Below are positions 26,352 through 34,945 of a stretch of 64,000 nucleotides of DNA, in pieces (the first letter of the stretch is position 1; every line of letters begins with the position of its first letter). The stretch covers positions 89,322 through 153,321 of the forward strand of contig JAHLVW010000036.1 in NCBI GenBank assembly GCA_019058275.1. Direction: 5' to 3'. A program made the position numbers and the translations under genes. The notes under the pieces were generated by a model. The model was not told the DNA's origin, did no database searches, and was given only the letters and a program-made list of their open reading frames with translations. The DNA is from Candidatus Heimdallarchaeota archaeon. GTDB lineage: Archaea; Asgardarchaeota; Heimdallarchaeia; JABLTI01.

Positions 26352-28475
26352 TCATTTTATTCCTTTGTAGATAGCTTCACTGAAATTAATTCTCCTCATT
26401 TGTGATTGAGAAATAATCTCCTCGAAATAATGAGCAGACATTCCTGCAACTCTACCAAAAATAAAGACTGCTTTAGCTATTTTTGGGTCGAGATTCAAAT
26501 CTGCAATAATGGCACCAATAACTCCATCAACATTTATTGGAAGTTCAATACCTCTTACTTGTTTGAAGATATCAGTAATTACTTTAGAAATTTCTATGCT
26601 TTCAGCTGCTATGTTAGCATTATCTGCTTTCTTCCATAAAACATCACGTCTAGGATCCTTAGTATGAATTCTGTGACCTAATCCTTGCACTCTTTTTCCA
26701 TCTTTGATATACTCAGTAATAACTACCTGAGTAGCTTCAGCAAGACCTATGTTTTTTTCTTTGGCTAGTTGAATGCATTTCTTATAGAATAGAGTAGCTT
26801 TTGTTCCTGCACCTCCATGAACATCAGTTATCGCACCAATTCCTTGTGCAATTGCTACTTCATATGGAGCTCTAACAGATGCAGCGATTCTTGCAGCTTG
26901 TGTAGAAGGTGGTGTGACTCCATGGTCAACACTAGCAACTATCATAGCTTCGATTAGCTCAGCTTTTTTGTTTTGTGTTGACGCTTCACCTGTTATTACT
27001 GAATAAATAACTTGAGTAAAAGTATGTTTGTTTTCAACGTTATCAATTATCTTCTCATAACCTAGTATGGATGCTAAATATCTTGTAATCCTTCCAAGTC
27101 CAAAAACAGCTATTTCCAATGATGATTTAATACCCTTTTTAGAGTACTCTGCAAGTTCTTCATCTAGTAAAAGATATTTGCTAAGCGTTTTTGCTATATC
27201 CTCATCCTTAATTGGTTTTACTTTTGGAACAGGTAATTTTACAGCTTCAATTGCAATTTTGTTTAATTCATTACTAATTTCTTTTGTTGGAAGTTTTCCT
27301 TTCAAAAGTAAATGAGTTGTCTCGAGTAGATTATTGTTCTTAATTATCTCTTGTAATGGTTTTCCAGAGACAATAATATTATTGGGTTCAATTTTCGTGA
27401 TTAATGTTGCCCATTCTGGTTTTTTCGGAGGTTCTTCCCAATTTTTCCTAAGTTTTTCTTGATAGCTTTCAACAGAGAAATATTGTTTGTCATGCAATTT
27501 CTTTTTGACTTCTTTTATCAAATTATGTTGACCATTTACTACAGGAATACCTACCTTTTCAAAAGCTTCCTTTTTTGTTATGAAGGTACCATATTCTTGT
27601 CCAGGAGTAACTATAGCTCCCGCGTGTCCCATGGTTTTTCCTTCAGGAGCATTTGCTCCAGAAATCAAAGCTACCATTGGTTTTGGGTATTTCTCTGGAT
27701 GCTTTTCAACATCCTCTGCTAAAATCTCTTCTTGGCATCCTCCAATTTCTCCTGCAATAACAATAAGATCTGTATTGAAATATTTCTGTACTAGTGGAAC
27801 AATGTCCAAGAATCTTGTTCCGATGGCTCCATCTCCACCTATTCCTAATACTGCATTTTGTGCTATGCCTACACTTGCTAATGCATCTGACATGTGATAG
27901 AGAATTGCTCCACTTCTCGAGACAATTGTAACTCCTTTTGGTCCAAATTCAGTTGATGTTTTTTCTTCTGGATAGAAGATATCAGGTAACATACCTACCT
28001 TGATTCCTTCTGGTGGAAAGATTATTCCCGGAGTATTTCCACCAAATAATATCGTTTTATGTTTTTTTGCAGCAACAATAATATCTCTTACATCTTTGAG
28101 AGGTATAAATTCACTAATTAGAACTACTATTGGTATTCCTGCTTCTATTACTTCAATTGCTAAATCCTTTACTGCTGAATAATGTTTCCAGATGCTAGCA
28201 ATTGCTACATTAGGATTTTCTTTTAGACATTCTGTGATTGTATCATATACGGGAATAACTTCATGAATTCTAGTTCCACCTCGTCCTATTGATACTCCAG
28301 CAGTAATTTTAGTACCAAAATCTTTCATTAATCCAGCATGTTTCATTCCTTGTCTGCCTAATCCAATGATTACTGTGTCAACTGTACCAGTTTTTTCAAT
28401 ATGTGCAGCTAGATCTGGTCTTACTTGATTAATTAGAAAATATAACATACCATCTTTTACTGGTATTCTTTTCAT
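26352..28475 (-). CDS. aclA: ATP-citrate lyase large subunit (succinyl-CoA-synthetase alpha plus citrate-synthase domain)
   Basis: A 707-residue protein. The first half is a succinyl-CoA synthetase alpha-like module with CoA-binding Rossmann domain (VIIGLGRQGMKHAG) and the phosphohistidine loop GKTMGHAGAIV (His about 284). The last 270 residues are citrate-synthase-like (DHGVTPPSTQAARIAASV, GGAGTKA, VQGLGHRIHTKDPR), which in ATP-citrate lyase splits citryl-CoA into acetyl-CoA and oxaloacetate. It is longer than the about 610 residues of green sulfur bacteria. The upstream ATP-grasp subunit overlaps it by four bases. Naming follows the bacterial large subunit; plants use the opposite letters. 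A citryl-CoA synthetase/lyase hybrid is the alternative. Confidence 0.8.
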   Translation of the reverse strand: MKRIPVKDGMLYFLINQVRPDLAAHIEKTGTVDTVIIGLGRQGMKHAGLMKDFGTKITAGVSIGRGGTRIHEVIPVYDTITECLKENPNVAIASIWKHYSAVKDLAIEVIEAGIPIVVLISEFIPLKDVRDIIVAAKKHKTILFGGNTPGIIFPPEGIKVGMLPDIFYPEEKTSTEFGPKGVTIVSRSGAILYHMSDALASVGIAQNAVLGIGGDGAIGTRFLDIVPLVQKYFNTDLIVIAGEIGGCQEEILAEDVEKHPEKYPKPMVALISGANAPEGKTMGHAGAIVTPGQEYGTFITKKEAFEKVGIPVVNGQHNLIKEVKKKLHDKQYFSVESYQEKLRKNWEEPPKKPEWATLITKIEPNNIIVSGKPLQEIIKNNNLLETTHLLLKGKLPTKEISNELNKIAIEAVKLPVPKVKPIKDEDIAKTLSKYLLLDEELAEYSKKGIKSSLEIAVFGLGRITRYLASILGYEKIIDNVENKHTFTQVIYSVITGEASTQNKKAELIEAMIVASVDHGVTPPSTQAARIAASVRAPYEVAIAQGIGAITDVHGGAGTKATLFYKKCIQLAKEKNIGLAEATQVVITEYIKDGKRVQGLGHRIHTKDPRRDVLWKKADNANIAAESIEISKVITDIFKQVRGIELPINVDGVIGAIIADLNLDPKIAKAVFIFGRVAGMSAHYFEEIISQSQMRRINFSEAIYKGIK

Positions 28476-29758
28476 GCTGCTTCCTCCTTAAGAATTTCAA
28501 AGCCTTTTTTCAGAGCATCTTTGATGACATCTGCCATAATCCTTTCATTTCCAACCTCTATTTGCATTAAAAACAATGCATCAGGTGTTTCAATGATCGC
28601 TTTCTCAAGATATTTCTTTGCAGAGGGTAAATCAGTTCCCACCATTCTACCAATAACTGGAATCATTCTTTGCTCGTTTTTATAACGATCTCTGAACGCC
28701 TTTACAACACCTCGTATGAATATATCACAGCTCGAGATACCTCCAAATCTTGAAGTGACAATGAGGTCAACAAGTGGATAATCCATTAAAAGATGAAACA
28801 TTTCTGCTACTCTAGCAACTGGAGGTCCTCCTCCGCTATCCATAAAGTTTATTGGAATAACCTTTCCATCAAAGAATTTCTTTCCAATATTTGCTACTTC
28901 ATCTATTGATAAAATTCCATAACCTGCTCCACCGGGAACTAATCCAACATACAGAATACCCTTTTCTTTTTTATCATTGAAAGGCAATAAATCAACATAA
29001 GGAAATTCATTGTCATATGATCGAATTTCATTTGCTGTTGGTTCCGCAACATCATGTCTCTTGTGTGTCAAATCAACACTTTCAAGGAGTTTACTTTGTC
29101 TGTATAATCCATTATCGTCTAATACAACCTTAGCATCTGCAGCTAAAACATCAGTTGGAGTGATTATTAATGGATTTATCTCGCACAATTTGGCATCTAT
29201 TTTTTGATAAAGGTTGTAAAGATTGCTTATTATTGTTGCCAATATCTTGACCTTTTCTTTTGTAAGTTTAAGAGTCTGATTAAGTTTTTCAGCGAGTTCA
29301 TTAGCAATTTTTCTTGGGAGTTCTTTTTCATTTTTTGTTAATTCTTTTCTGAAAATCAGCTCAGGATTTGTCTTTGCAACCTCTTCAATATCCACACCAC
29401 CAGAAGGACTGACAATTATTACATTGTTGTATGATTTAGGTTCCATTGTAACTCCTAAATAGCAAGCTTTAACCTCTCCTACTGCTTCCTCAAAAAAGAC
29501 AATTTCAACAGGATAATCCTTAATCACAAGGTTGAGTAAATCTTCTGTTACCTTTTTTGCTTCCTTTAGAGAATTTACTTTTTTTACTCCACCAGCTTTC
29601 CCACGACCACCAATTAAAACAGACGCTTTAACCATAGCTGGGAATTTAATTTTAAGTTGTTCGATCTCTGAAACATTGGTCACAACACCATATTGTTTTG
29701 GGATTGGTATGTCATTTTCTGCGAAAATCTTCTTGGCTTCATGTTCATAAAGTCTCAA
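28472..29758 (-). CDS. aclB: ATP-citrate lyase small subunit (ATP-grasp, succinyl-CoA-synthetase beta-like)
   Basis: A 428-residue ATP-grasp protein that should phosphorylate and load citrate onto CoA together with its partner. The N-terminal ATP-grasp start is MRLYEHEAKKIFAENDIPIPK, with the nucleotide-binding VKASVLIGGRGKAGGV and CEINPLIIT, and the C-terminal domain carries MDSGGGPPVARVAE and SRFGGISSCDIFIRGVV in the place of the succinate/citrate site. The stop overlaps the large-subunit start (ATGA). This gene is first in the pair. The ACL assignment rests on the partner's citrate-synthase domain. Confidence 0.8.
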   Translation of the reverse strand: MRLYEHEAKKIFAENDIPIPKQYGVVTNVSEIEQLKIKFPAMVKASVLIGGRGKAGGVKKVNSLKEAKKVTEDLLNLVIKDYPVEIVFFEEAVGEVKACYLGVTMEPKSYNNVIIVSPSGGVDIEEVAKTNPELIFRKELTKNEKELPRKIANELAEKLNQTLKLTKEKVKILATIISNLYNLYQKIDAKLCEINPLIITPTDVLAADAKVVLDDNGLYRQSKLLESVDLTHKRHDVAEPTANEIRSYDNEFPYVDLLPFNDKKEKGILYVGLVPGGAGYGILSIDEVANIGKKFFDGKVIPINFMDSGGGPPVARVAEMFHLLMDYPLVDLIVTSRFGGISSCDIFIRGVVKAFRDRYKNEQRMIPVIGRMVGTDLPSAKKYLEKAIIETPDALFLMQIEVGNERIMADVIKDALKKGFEILKEEAA

Positions 29759-29848
29759 CTTTTGGTCCTCCCAAGATGATCATTTTACGAATTTAATATA
29801 CAATAATACTTCATAAATTATATGTAGTGCTTTATTTATAGTTATCAT

Positions 29849-30413
29849 ATGAAATTGGTTGTTATTTTTGGTCCACCTGCTGTAGGAAAAATGGCTGTTG
29901 GTAGAGAGTTAGCAAAATTGACAGGATTCAAATTATTCCATAATCATATGACAATAGAATTAGTGATAGAATTTTTTGATTATGGTACACCAAAGTTCAA
30001 TATTCTTAATCAAGAGTTTCGACGTAGAATCTTTGAAGAAGTAGCATCAAGCGATTTGCCTGGTTATGATTTTTACCTATGTTTGGGCACTTGATGAAGA
30101 ATCTGACACAAAGTATGTTGACGGATTTACTCAATTATTCAAAGAAAAAGGCGGAGAGGTTTTTTTTGTTGAATTAGAGGCTACTTTAGAGGAACGGTTA
30201 AAGAGAAATGTTTCTGAATTACGTTTACAAAAAAACCCTATAAAAGAGATACAGAACTAAGTCAAAAACGAATGTTAAGAACTGAAAAAAAAATACAAAA
30301 TGAATACAGATAATGATTTCTTTTATCAAGAGAATTATGTCAAGATAAATAATACAAAACTTAGTGCTGAAGAAACTGCCCAACAAATCAAAAAGGAATT
30401 TAGTTTTTTGTGA
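29849..30413 (+). pseudogene. P-loop AAA-type small kinase gene broken by three frameshifts
   Basis: Two ORF-track pieces (29849-30094 and 30066-30260) and a third piece are consecutive parts of one protein of about 180 residues. N-terminal part: FGPPAVGKMAVGRELA (P-loop) and LFHNHMTIEL. Middle: FTYVWALDEES and FFVELEATLEERLKRN. Third piece KRDTELSQKRMLRTEKK, fourth piece QENYVKINNTKLSAEE to the TGA at 30411. The joins need one base removed near 30062-30066, one A restored near 30243-30250 and one base restored near 30312. The gene is decaying, or the assembly has indel errors here. Confidence 0.65.
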
Positions 30414-30496
30414 TTTTACATCAATCTAGAATTTATCTGAGATAAAAAGTATCTTAAGAACAAGAAGTAATAATATAATCATTTAATTTCGTTATG

Positions 30497-30820
30497 TTAT
30501 GCTGATTTGTTACTTCTTTTAGTTGACAATTCTAAATCTAGTTGTAAGGCTATATTATTTTTTTCTGAATAGAGCTTTGCTTCTCGCTTAGTTTTGAAAG
30601 TCTTGATAACATAGCATTCGTAAAAATTTGTTTTATCATTTATTGTGAATTCCATAACACAACTTGCTTGTTCTCGAGGTTCTGTGTAGACTTTTAGAAG
30701 ACAAATTTGCTTTTCTTTAGCAAATTCCTTACATTTCTAGCAATGTTTTGGTCCTCTTGCACAATGGCTGGGTATAATTTCTCTTATAAAAAGAAGTTCT
30801 TTAATTGCTTTCTACCTCAT
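30497..30820 (-). pseudogene. Cys-rich 107-codon reading frame interrupted by two in-frame TAG codons
   Basis: Minus strand from ATG 30820 to TAA 30497 is open except for two amber codons: MR[TAG]KAIKELLFIREII, then SHCARGPKHC[TAG]KCKEFAKEK, then QICLLKVYTEPREQASC and VIKTFKTKREAKLYSE. There is no frameshift and no in-frame TAA or TGA. The CxxxxxxxC[X]KC spacing looks like a zinc-binding or redox motif in which the ambers sit where Trp, Gln or Lys would be expected. Either two nonsense mutations or amber read-through. An intact 51-codon ORF begins inside it. No family recognised. Confidence 0.45.
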
Positions 30821-30994
30821 ATTTCATCTAATAGCATATTATAATCATTTTGTCACTTAAAAAATTATATAACAAATATCTGTAAATACTTTCGATGAAG
30901 TCTTACAATAACAAATATCTTACTTTATGAATCATAGTTTTTAATTGATTGTAATACATAAACAACTTGTAAATATACAAAGGAGAATTATGTT

Positions 30995-31381
30995 TTGAAA
31001 AATCCAATGAAAATTAGAAGAGTCTATTTTCAAGTAAAAGTAGATGATTTAATTAGAGCTAAAGATTTTTACAATGATGTTTTTAGTTTCGATGTTGCCT
31101 ATTTCGAGGGAGCTGCAATTGGTTGGTGCGAAATGCAATTGCCTGGTGACTCAAGATTAGGATTAAATCTAAGACGACCAGATGAAGAAAAGAAACCTCC
31201 AAGTTGGGGCGTTCTTACTCTTGAAGTTGAAAACCTTGAAGAAACAAGAGAGTATTTAGTGAAGAAAGAATTAGAAGCAAGTGAGATTTTTGATAATCCT
31301 AATTACGTCTCATTCTTTAACGTAAAAGATTCAGAAGGTAATACAATACAAATAGTTGGTGATCCTCGAATAAAGGATTAG
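30995..31381 (+). CDS. VOC-superfamily (glyoxalase/bleomycin-resistance-like) protein
   Basis: A 128-residue VOC protein: RRVYFQVKVDDLIRAKDFYNDVF at the start, LTLEVENLEETREYL in the middle and FNVKDSEGNTIQIVGDP at the end. It is closer to the bleomycin-resistance/ring-cleavage-like group than to the gene at 19698, but no substrate can be given. The TTG start has AAAGGAG nine bases upstream, better than the Met at residue 5. The gene converges with the acyltransferase-domain gene. Confidence 0.75.
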   Translation: MKNPMKIRRVYFQVKVDDLIRAKDFYNDVFSFDVAYFEGAAIGWCEMQLPGDSRLGLNLRRPDEEKKPPSWGVLTLEVENLEETREYLVKKELEASEIFDNPNYVSFFNVKDSEGNTIQIVGDPRIKD

Positions 31382-31387
31382 AGATTA

Positions 31388-32206
31388 TTACATATAATCC
31401 TCTAATCCATAAGCTTCATTTAATAGTTCATATAACCTGGCAACACATCGAACAGCTGGTGCTCCGTCGACTACATCATGATTGAACTCGACTACAACAT
31501 GTAGAATATCTCTTATAACTATCTTATCATCCCTAACAACAGGCTTCTTAACGATACCCGCTATTGCAAAAGTTGTTGAGTGCATAGTTTTAGGAATTGC
31601 CCAACCAGTAATACCTTTGCCCATCATACCCATAGAAGTACAACCTACTGTTCCAAAATGTTTCCTTATCTTAAATGGATTAGTCATAATTGAACCCCAG
31701 ACAACTTTCCTACGTATGAATTGTGGTACTTTCATCAAGAGTTTTTGTGTGTTCTTTACCTTACGTTCCTTCTCTCTTTGATCATCATCATACTTTTGGG
31801 CAGATCGAATTTCATCATTGATTTCTTTAAAGCTCTTCTTATCTGCTTTTCTGATTATATAAACAATAGGAACTTTCCTATCTTTGATTTGCTTTTCAAC
31901 TAAGCACTTAATATCTACATCATGAAAGACAATCATCTTTCTTCGACCTTTTCTAAAAGTCTGAACAACTTTATTCTCTGAAACTGCTTGTCCAATGCAT
32001 TTCATTACCCAAGAAGTAAATGACAATCTCTCTCCAGTTTTCTCTCTATGTTTGGCGATAATTTCTACACCCTTTGTTACATCGTATTCTATTAAGCCAA
32101 TAATATGATTATAATATTTACTCATGTTTACTGCATCTGTAATCATTTCACGTGCTTTTGTAAACCGCTCAACGTGATAATCTTCTGTTCTGGTCATTCT
32201 TATCAC
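31388..32206 (-). CDS. Stand-alone 2-oxoacid dehydrogenase acyltransferase (E2) catalytic domain protein
   Basis: A 272-residue protein matching only the catalytic domain of E2 acyltransferases or the related chloramphenicol acetyltransferase fold: SFTSWVMKCIGQAVSENKVV, IMTNPFKIRKHFG...TSMGMMG, and the active-site block EFNHDVVDGAPAVR, where the catalytic His and Asp are kept (canonical HRxxDG, here HDVVDG). No lipoyl or subunit-binding domain is fused, and no E1 or E3 gene is nearby. It may acylate another substrate. Converges with the VOC gene. Confidence 0.7.
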   Translation of the reverse strand: MIRMTRTEDYHVERFTKAREMITDAVNMSKYYNHIIGLIEYDVTKGVEIIAKHREKTGERLSFTSWVMKCIGQAVSENKVVQTFRKGRRKMIVFHDVDIKCLVEKQIKDRKVPIVYIIRKADKKSFKEINDEIRSAQKYDDDQREKERKVKNTQKLLMKVPQFIRRKVVWGSIMTNPFKIRKHFGTVGCTSMGMMGKGITGWAIPKTMHSTTFAIAGIVKKPVVRDDKIVIRDILHVVVEFNHDVVDGAPAVRCVARLYELLNEAYGLEDYM

Positions 32207-32411
32207 ATCAATCTTTTAGGAAATACACATTAAAAAATTTTATCAGTTGTTATTGTAAAATTTGTCTATGTTTATATCAAAATTATTTATCTCAGTAATA
32301 AATTTTCATTACTTTATTTTTTAATAGGAAAGACTAAAACACAACGTTACTACTAGAATTACTGATGATAAATTCACCTCTAGATAATCTATGTAAGGAA
32401 ATAAATTTGGA

Positions 32412-32987
32412 TTGAGTAAAATGAACATATTCTCTAAGGTAGCACATAAATATGATAAAATCGTCGGAACATTTGATCTTAACAGCATAATAGATTACAT
32501 GCCACTTGATGACAAAACATTATTGGTTGATCTAGGAGGAGGGACTGGTAGAGTAGCAAAAGATCTTCAAAACTATGTTAATGATTGTCTTGTTTTTGAT
32601 TTGTCCTATGAAATGCTACAACAAGCTAAATCTAAAACAAATGCGTTTATTTTACTTCAAGGAAGTAGTGATGAATTACCAATAAAATCAAATTCTATTA
32701 ATCAAATTTTCTTGAATGATTCATTGCATCATATTAGAAAATATAGAGAAACTTTAGATGAATGCTATAGGTCTTTGAAACCAAATGGTAAATTAATCAT
32801 TCGCGAATTTGACAAAAAATACATAGGAAATATTTTCTTAAGATTTTTTGAGTTCATCTTTGGCTTTAAGAGTAAATTCTTTTCTGTTAAAGAGATTTCA
32901 ACTTTGTGCCAGGAAATTGGTTTTTCAGTTACTGTTAATAAACCAAATAAAAGCACCTTTATCTTAGTTGCTGAAAAGAAAGCATAG
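32412..32987 (+). CDS. SAM-dependent methyltransferase (Methyltransf_11 type)
   Basis: A 191-residue class I methyltransferase. Motif I is LLVDLGGGTGRVAKDL, motif II VFDLSYEMLQQAKSK, followed by SDELPIKSNSINQIFLNDSLHHI and LKPNGKLIIREFD. It belongs to the small UbiE/COQ5-like group that methylates small molecules or lipids. TTG start. It stands alone between a weakly conserved 200-bp gap and a convergent dehydratase. Confidence 0.75.
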   Translation: MSKMNIFSKVAHKYDKIVGTFDLNSIIDYMPLDDKTLLVDLGGGTGRVAKDLQNYVNDCLVFDLSYEMLQQAKSKTNAFILLQGSSDELPIKSNSINQIFLNDSLHHIRKYRETLDECYRSLKPNGKLIIREFDKKYIGNIFLRFFEFIFGFKSKFFSVKEISTLCQEIGFSVTVNKPNKSTFILVAEKKA

Positions 32988-33006
32988 AATTTCTCATCTA
33001 TAAATT

Positions 33007-33972
33007 TCAGTGTGTATTAATGATTTCATAAAATAAATCATCCTCAATATTGCCACCTGAAATTATACAAACAATTTTCTTTCCAACAAATTTTTCTGTT
33101 GTTTCAATTAAAGGAGCAATTGCTGCAGCTGCTGAACCTTCTGTTATGAGCTTCTCTTTTCTCCAGAGTAATGCTAATGCATCTTTTATCGTTTCTTCTT
33201 CAACTACCACAACTTCATCTACAAATTCCTTAATAATATCAAAAGTCATTGAATCCTTCTCAATTCCCCCGTACATGCCATCAGCAATTGATTCTTTCAT
33301 ATCAACGTTAACGATTTTGCCTGCTTTGAGTGATTCATACATAGCAGGACAAGCAGCAGTTTGTATGCCTGTTATCCGTTTTTTCTTATCACTATTTTTT
33401 ATAGCAATTGCTATTCCTGATATTAATCCTCCCCCACCAACAGGAACAAGTACTTCATCAACTTCAGGTAATTCATCAAGTATTTCTAATCCGATTGTAC
33501 CTTGACCAGCAATAATCCATTTGTCATTATAAGCTGAAACGTAGGTTCTTCCTTCTGAATAGGCTAAAAGTAAAGCTTCTTTTTCAGCTTCATCATAATT
33601 TTCTCCATGAAGAACAAGTTCAACTTCAAATTTCTTAATTTTATCAAGTTTAATTTTTGGAGTAGTTTTTGGTACAATTATTTTTGCAGATATATTTAGC
33701 ACTTTAGCACTAATTGCAATTGCTTGTGCATGGTTCCCAGAAGATGCAGTTATGATCCCTTTTATAGACTCCTCTTTCGTTAAATTCAGTAATTTGGAAA
33801 AAGCTCCTCTAATTTTGAATGAATTAGTTAATTGCTTATTTTCTAATTTGAGGTAAATCTCATTGTTAAATAATGTACTTAAGAACTCTGATTTAATTAG
33901 TGGAGTTTTCTTGATATAAGGATCTATTAATTCTTTGGCTCGAATAATTTCTTTGATATCTATCATCATCAA
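33007..33972 (-). CDS. Threonine/serine dehydratase (PLP-dependent, no ACT domain)
   Basis: A 321-residue fold-type II PLP enzyme that deaminates Thr to 2-oxobutyrate or Ser to pyruvate. The PLP-Lys block is LTNSFKIRGAFSKLL, the substrate loop ASSGNHAQAIA, and the phosphate loop VPVGGGGLISGIA. At 321 residues it lacks the ACT regulatory domain of biosynthetic IlvA, so it is the catabolic (TdcB-like) form or a serine racemase-like relative. Three consecutive Met codons leave the start uncertain by six bases. Confidence 0.8.
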   Translation of the reverse strand: MMMIDIKEIIRAKELIDPYIKKTPLIKSEFLSTLFNNEIYLKLENKQLTNSFKIRGAFSKLLNLTKEESIKGIITASSGNHAQAIAISAKVLNISAKIIVPKTTPKIKLDKIKKFEVELVLHGENYDEAEKEALLLAYSEGRTYVSAYNDKWIIAGQGTIGLEILDELPEVDEVLVPVGGGGLISGIAIAIKNSDKKKRITGIQTAACPAMYESLKAGKIVNVDMKESIADGMYGGIEKDSMTFDIIKEFVDEVVVVEEETIKDALALLWRKEKLITEGSAAAAIAPLIETTEKFVGKKIVCIISGGNIEDDLFYEIINTH

Positions 33973-34057
33973 ATAATATTAGTGCTCGTAGATTTAAGCT
34001 TTACACAAAAAACGATGAAAGTTTAAAAATTTAGATGCGATTATAATATTGATTGTA

Positions 34058-34669
34058 ATGTTAATAAACGAAATGATTAGCTGCAAAGATTTTTCTTGTT
34101 ATGATCTAAATAAAAGTGGCTATCTTGTTCCTGATGTATCCATTAATCCTGAGAAAATTAAGATATTAATGATTGCTGAAGCTATGCCTGAAAATCCTAA
34201 TGATTATTTTTATTCCAAGAAAGATCCTGTTTTTATGGAAACAACTTTACAAGCATTTAGAGATGCAAATCTAGAAGTTAATACAATTGATGATATTGTG
34301 GACCTAGGATTTTACCTAACAATTGCTGTGAAATGCGCAAAGATAGGGTATTCTGTACCAACTAATGCAATCAAGAATTGTTCTTTTATTCTCGAGAAAG
34401 AAATTAATCTTTTTCTGAATTATAAGGTAATAATGCTTATGGGTGATGTAGCAATAAAAGCAATGAACTATATAGCTAGAAGAAATTCTGGAAAACGAGC
34501 AATTCCCAGTGGTTCGACATATAAGATTAGAAAGGATGAGTTTTATTATAAAAATATTCGATTGTTCCCTTCCTATCTTATAACAGGCAAAAATTATCTT
34601 ATAGAAAAATCAAAAAGAAGAATGATAGCTGAAGATATTACAAATGCTATGGATTATATTAAGAAATAA
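34058..34669 (+). CDS. Uracil-DNA-glycosylase-superfamily protein
   Basis: About 203 residues. ILMIAEAMPENPNDYFYS matches the glycosylase motif A region (usual form GEAPG), TIAVKCAKIGY fits the conserved strand and CAKIGYSVPTNAIKNCSFILEKEI a later helix, and the end (LFPSYLITGKN) fits motif B. The water-activating residue is not obvious, so catalysis is uncertain. Start moved to ATG 34058 from the TTG of the ORF track. Alone, 91 bp before rpoP. Confidence 0.5.
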   Translation: MLINEMISCKDFSCYDLNKSGYLVPDVSINPEKIKILMIAEAMPENPNDYFYSKKDPVFMETTLQAFRDANLEVNTIDDIVDLGFYLTIAVKCAKIGYSVPTNAIKNCSFILEKEINLFLNYKVIMLMGDVAIKAMNYIARRNSGKRAIPSGSTYKIRKDEFYYKNIRLFPSYLITGKNYLIEKSKRRMIAEDITNAMDYIKK

Positions 34670-34759
34670 TATCTTAATCATCCATCACTTTAATATATTA
34701 GAAACAGTGAATAACATTAAAAAAGGGTAGTTAACAAATTTCAAACGAGGAAAAATATT

Positions 34760-34906
34760 ATGACAAAATATGTTTGTCACCGTTGTGGTAAAATAATTAC
34801 TCCAGAAGCATTAAACTTAATGCCTGGATCAAAATGCCCTGATTGTGGTCACAGAATACTATTAAAAACTAGACCACCAATTATCAAGAAATTAAAAGCA
34901 AGATAA
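34760..34906 (+). CDS. rpoP: DNA-directed RNA polymerase subunit P (Rpb12 homolog)
   Basis: Too short for the ORF track. 48 codons from ATG 34760: MTKYVCHRCGKIITPEA, then SKCPDCGHRILLKTRPP and a basic end KKLKAR. The two CxxC pairs form the zinc ribbon of archaeal RpoP/Rpb12, and RILxKxRPP is diagnostic. The subunit is part of the archaeal RNA polymerase assembly platform. CGAGG lies nine bases before the start. This is one of the clearest archaeal markers in the window. Confidence 0.9.
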   Translation: MTKYVCHRCGKIITPEALNLMPGSKCPDCGHRILLKTRPPIIKKLKAR

Positions 34907-34945
34907 TCATCCTTTTTTTAAATAAAGAAATTAGAATAAATGAGA

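Noticed and set aside
26406-28182. Plus-strand ORFs over the ATP-citrate lyase gene
   Set aside because: They overlap a strongly conserved gene on the other strand and have no recognisable domains; they are shadows.
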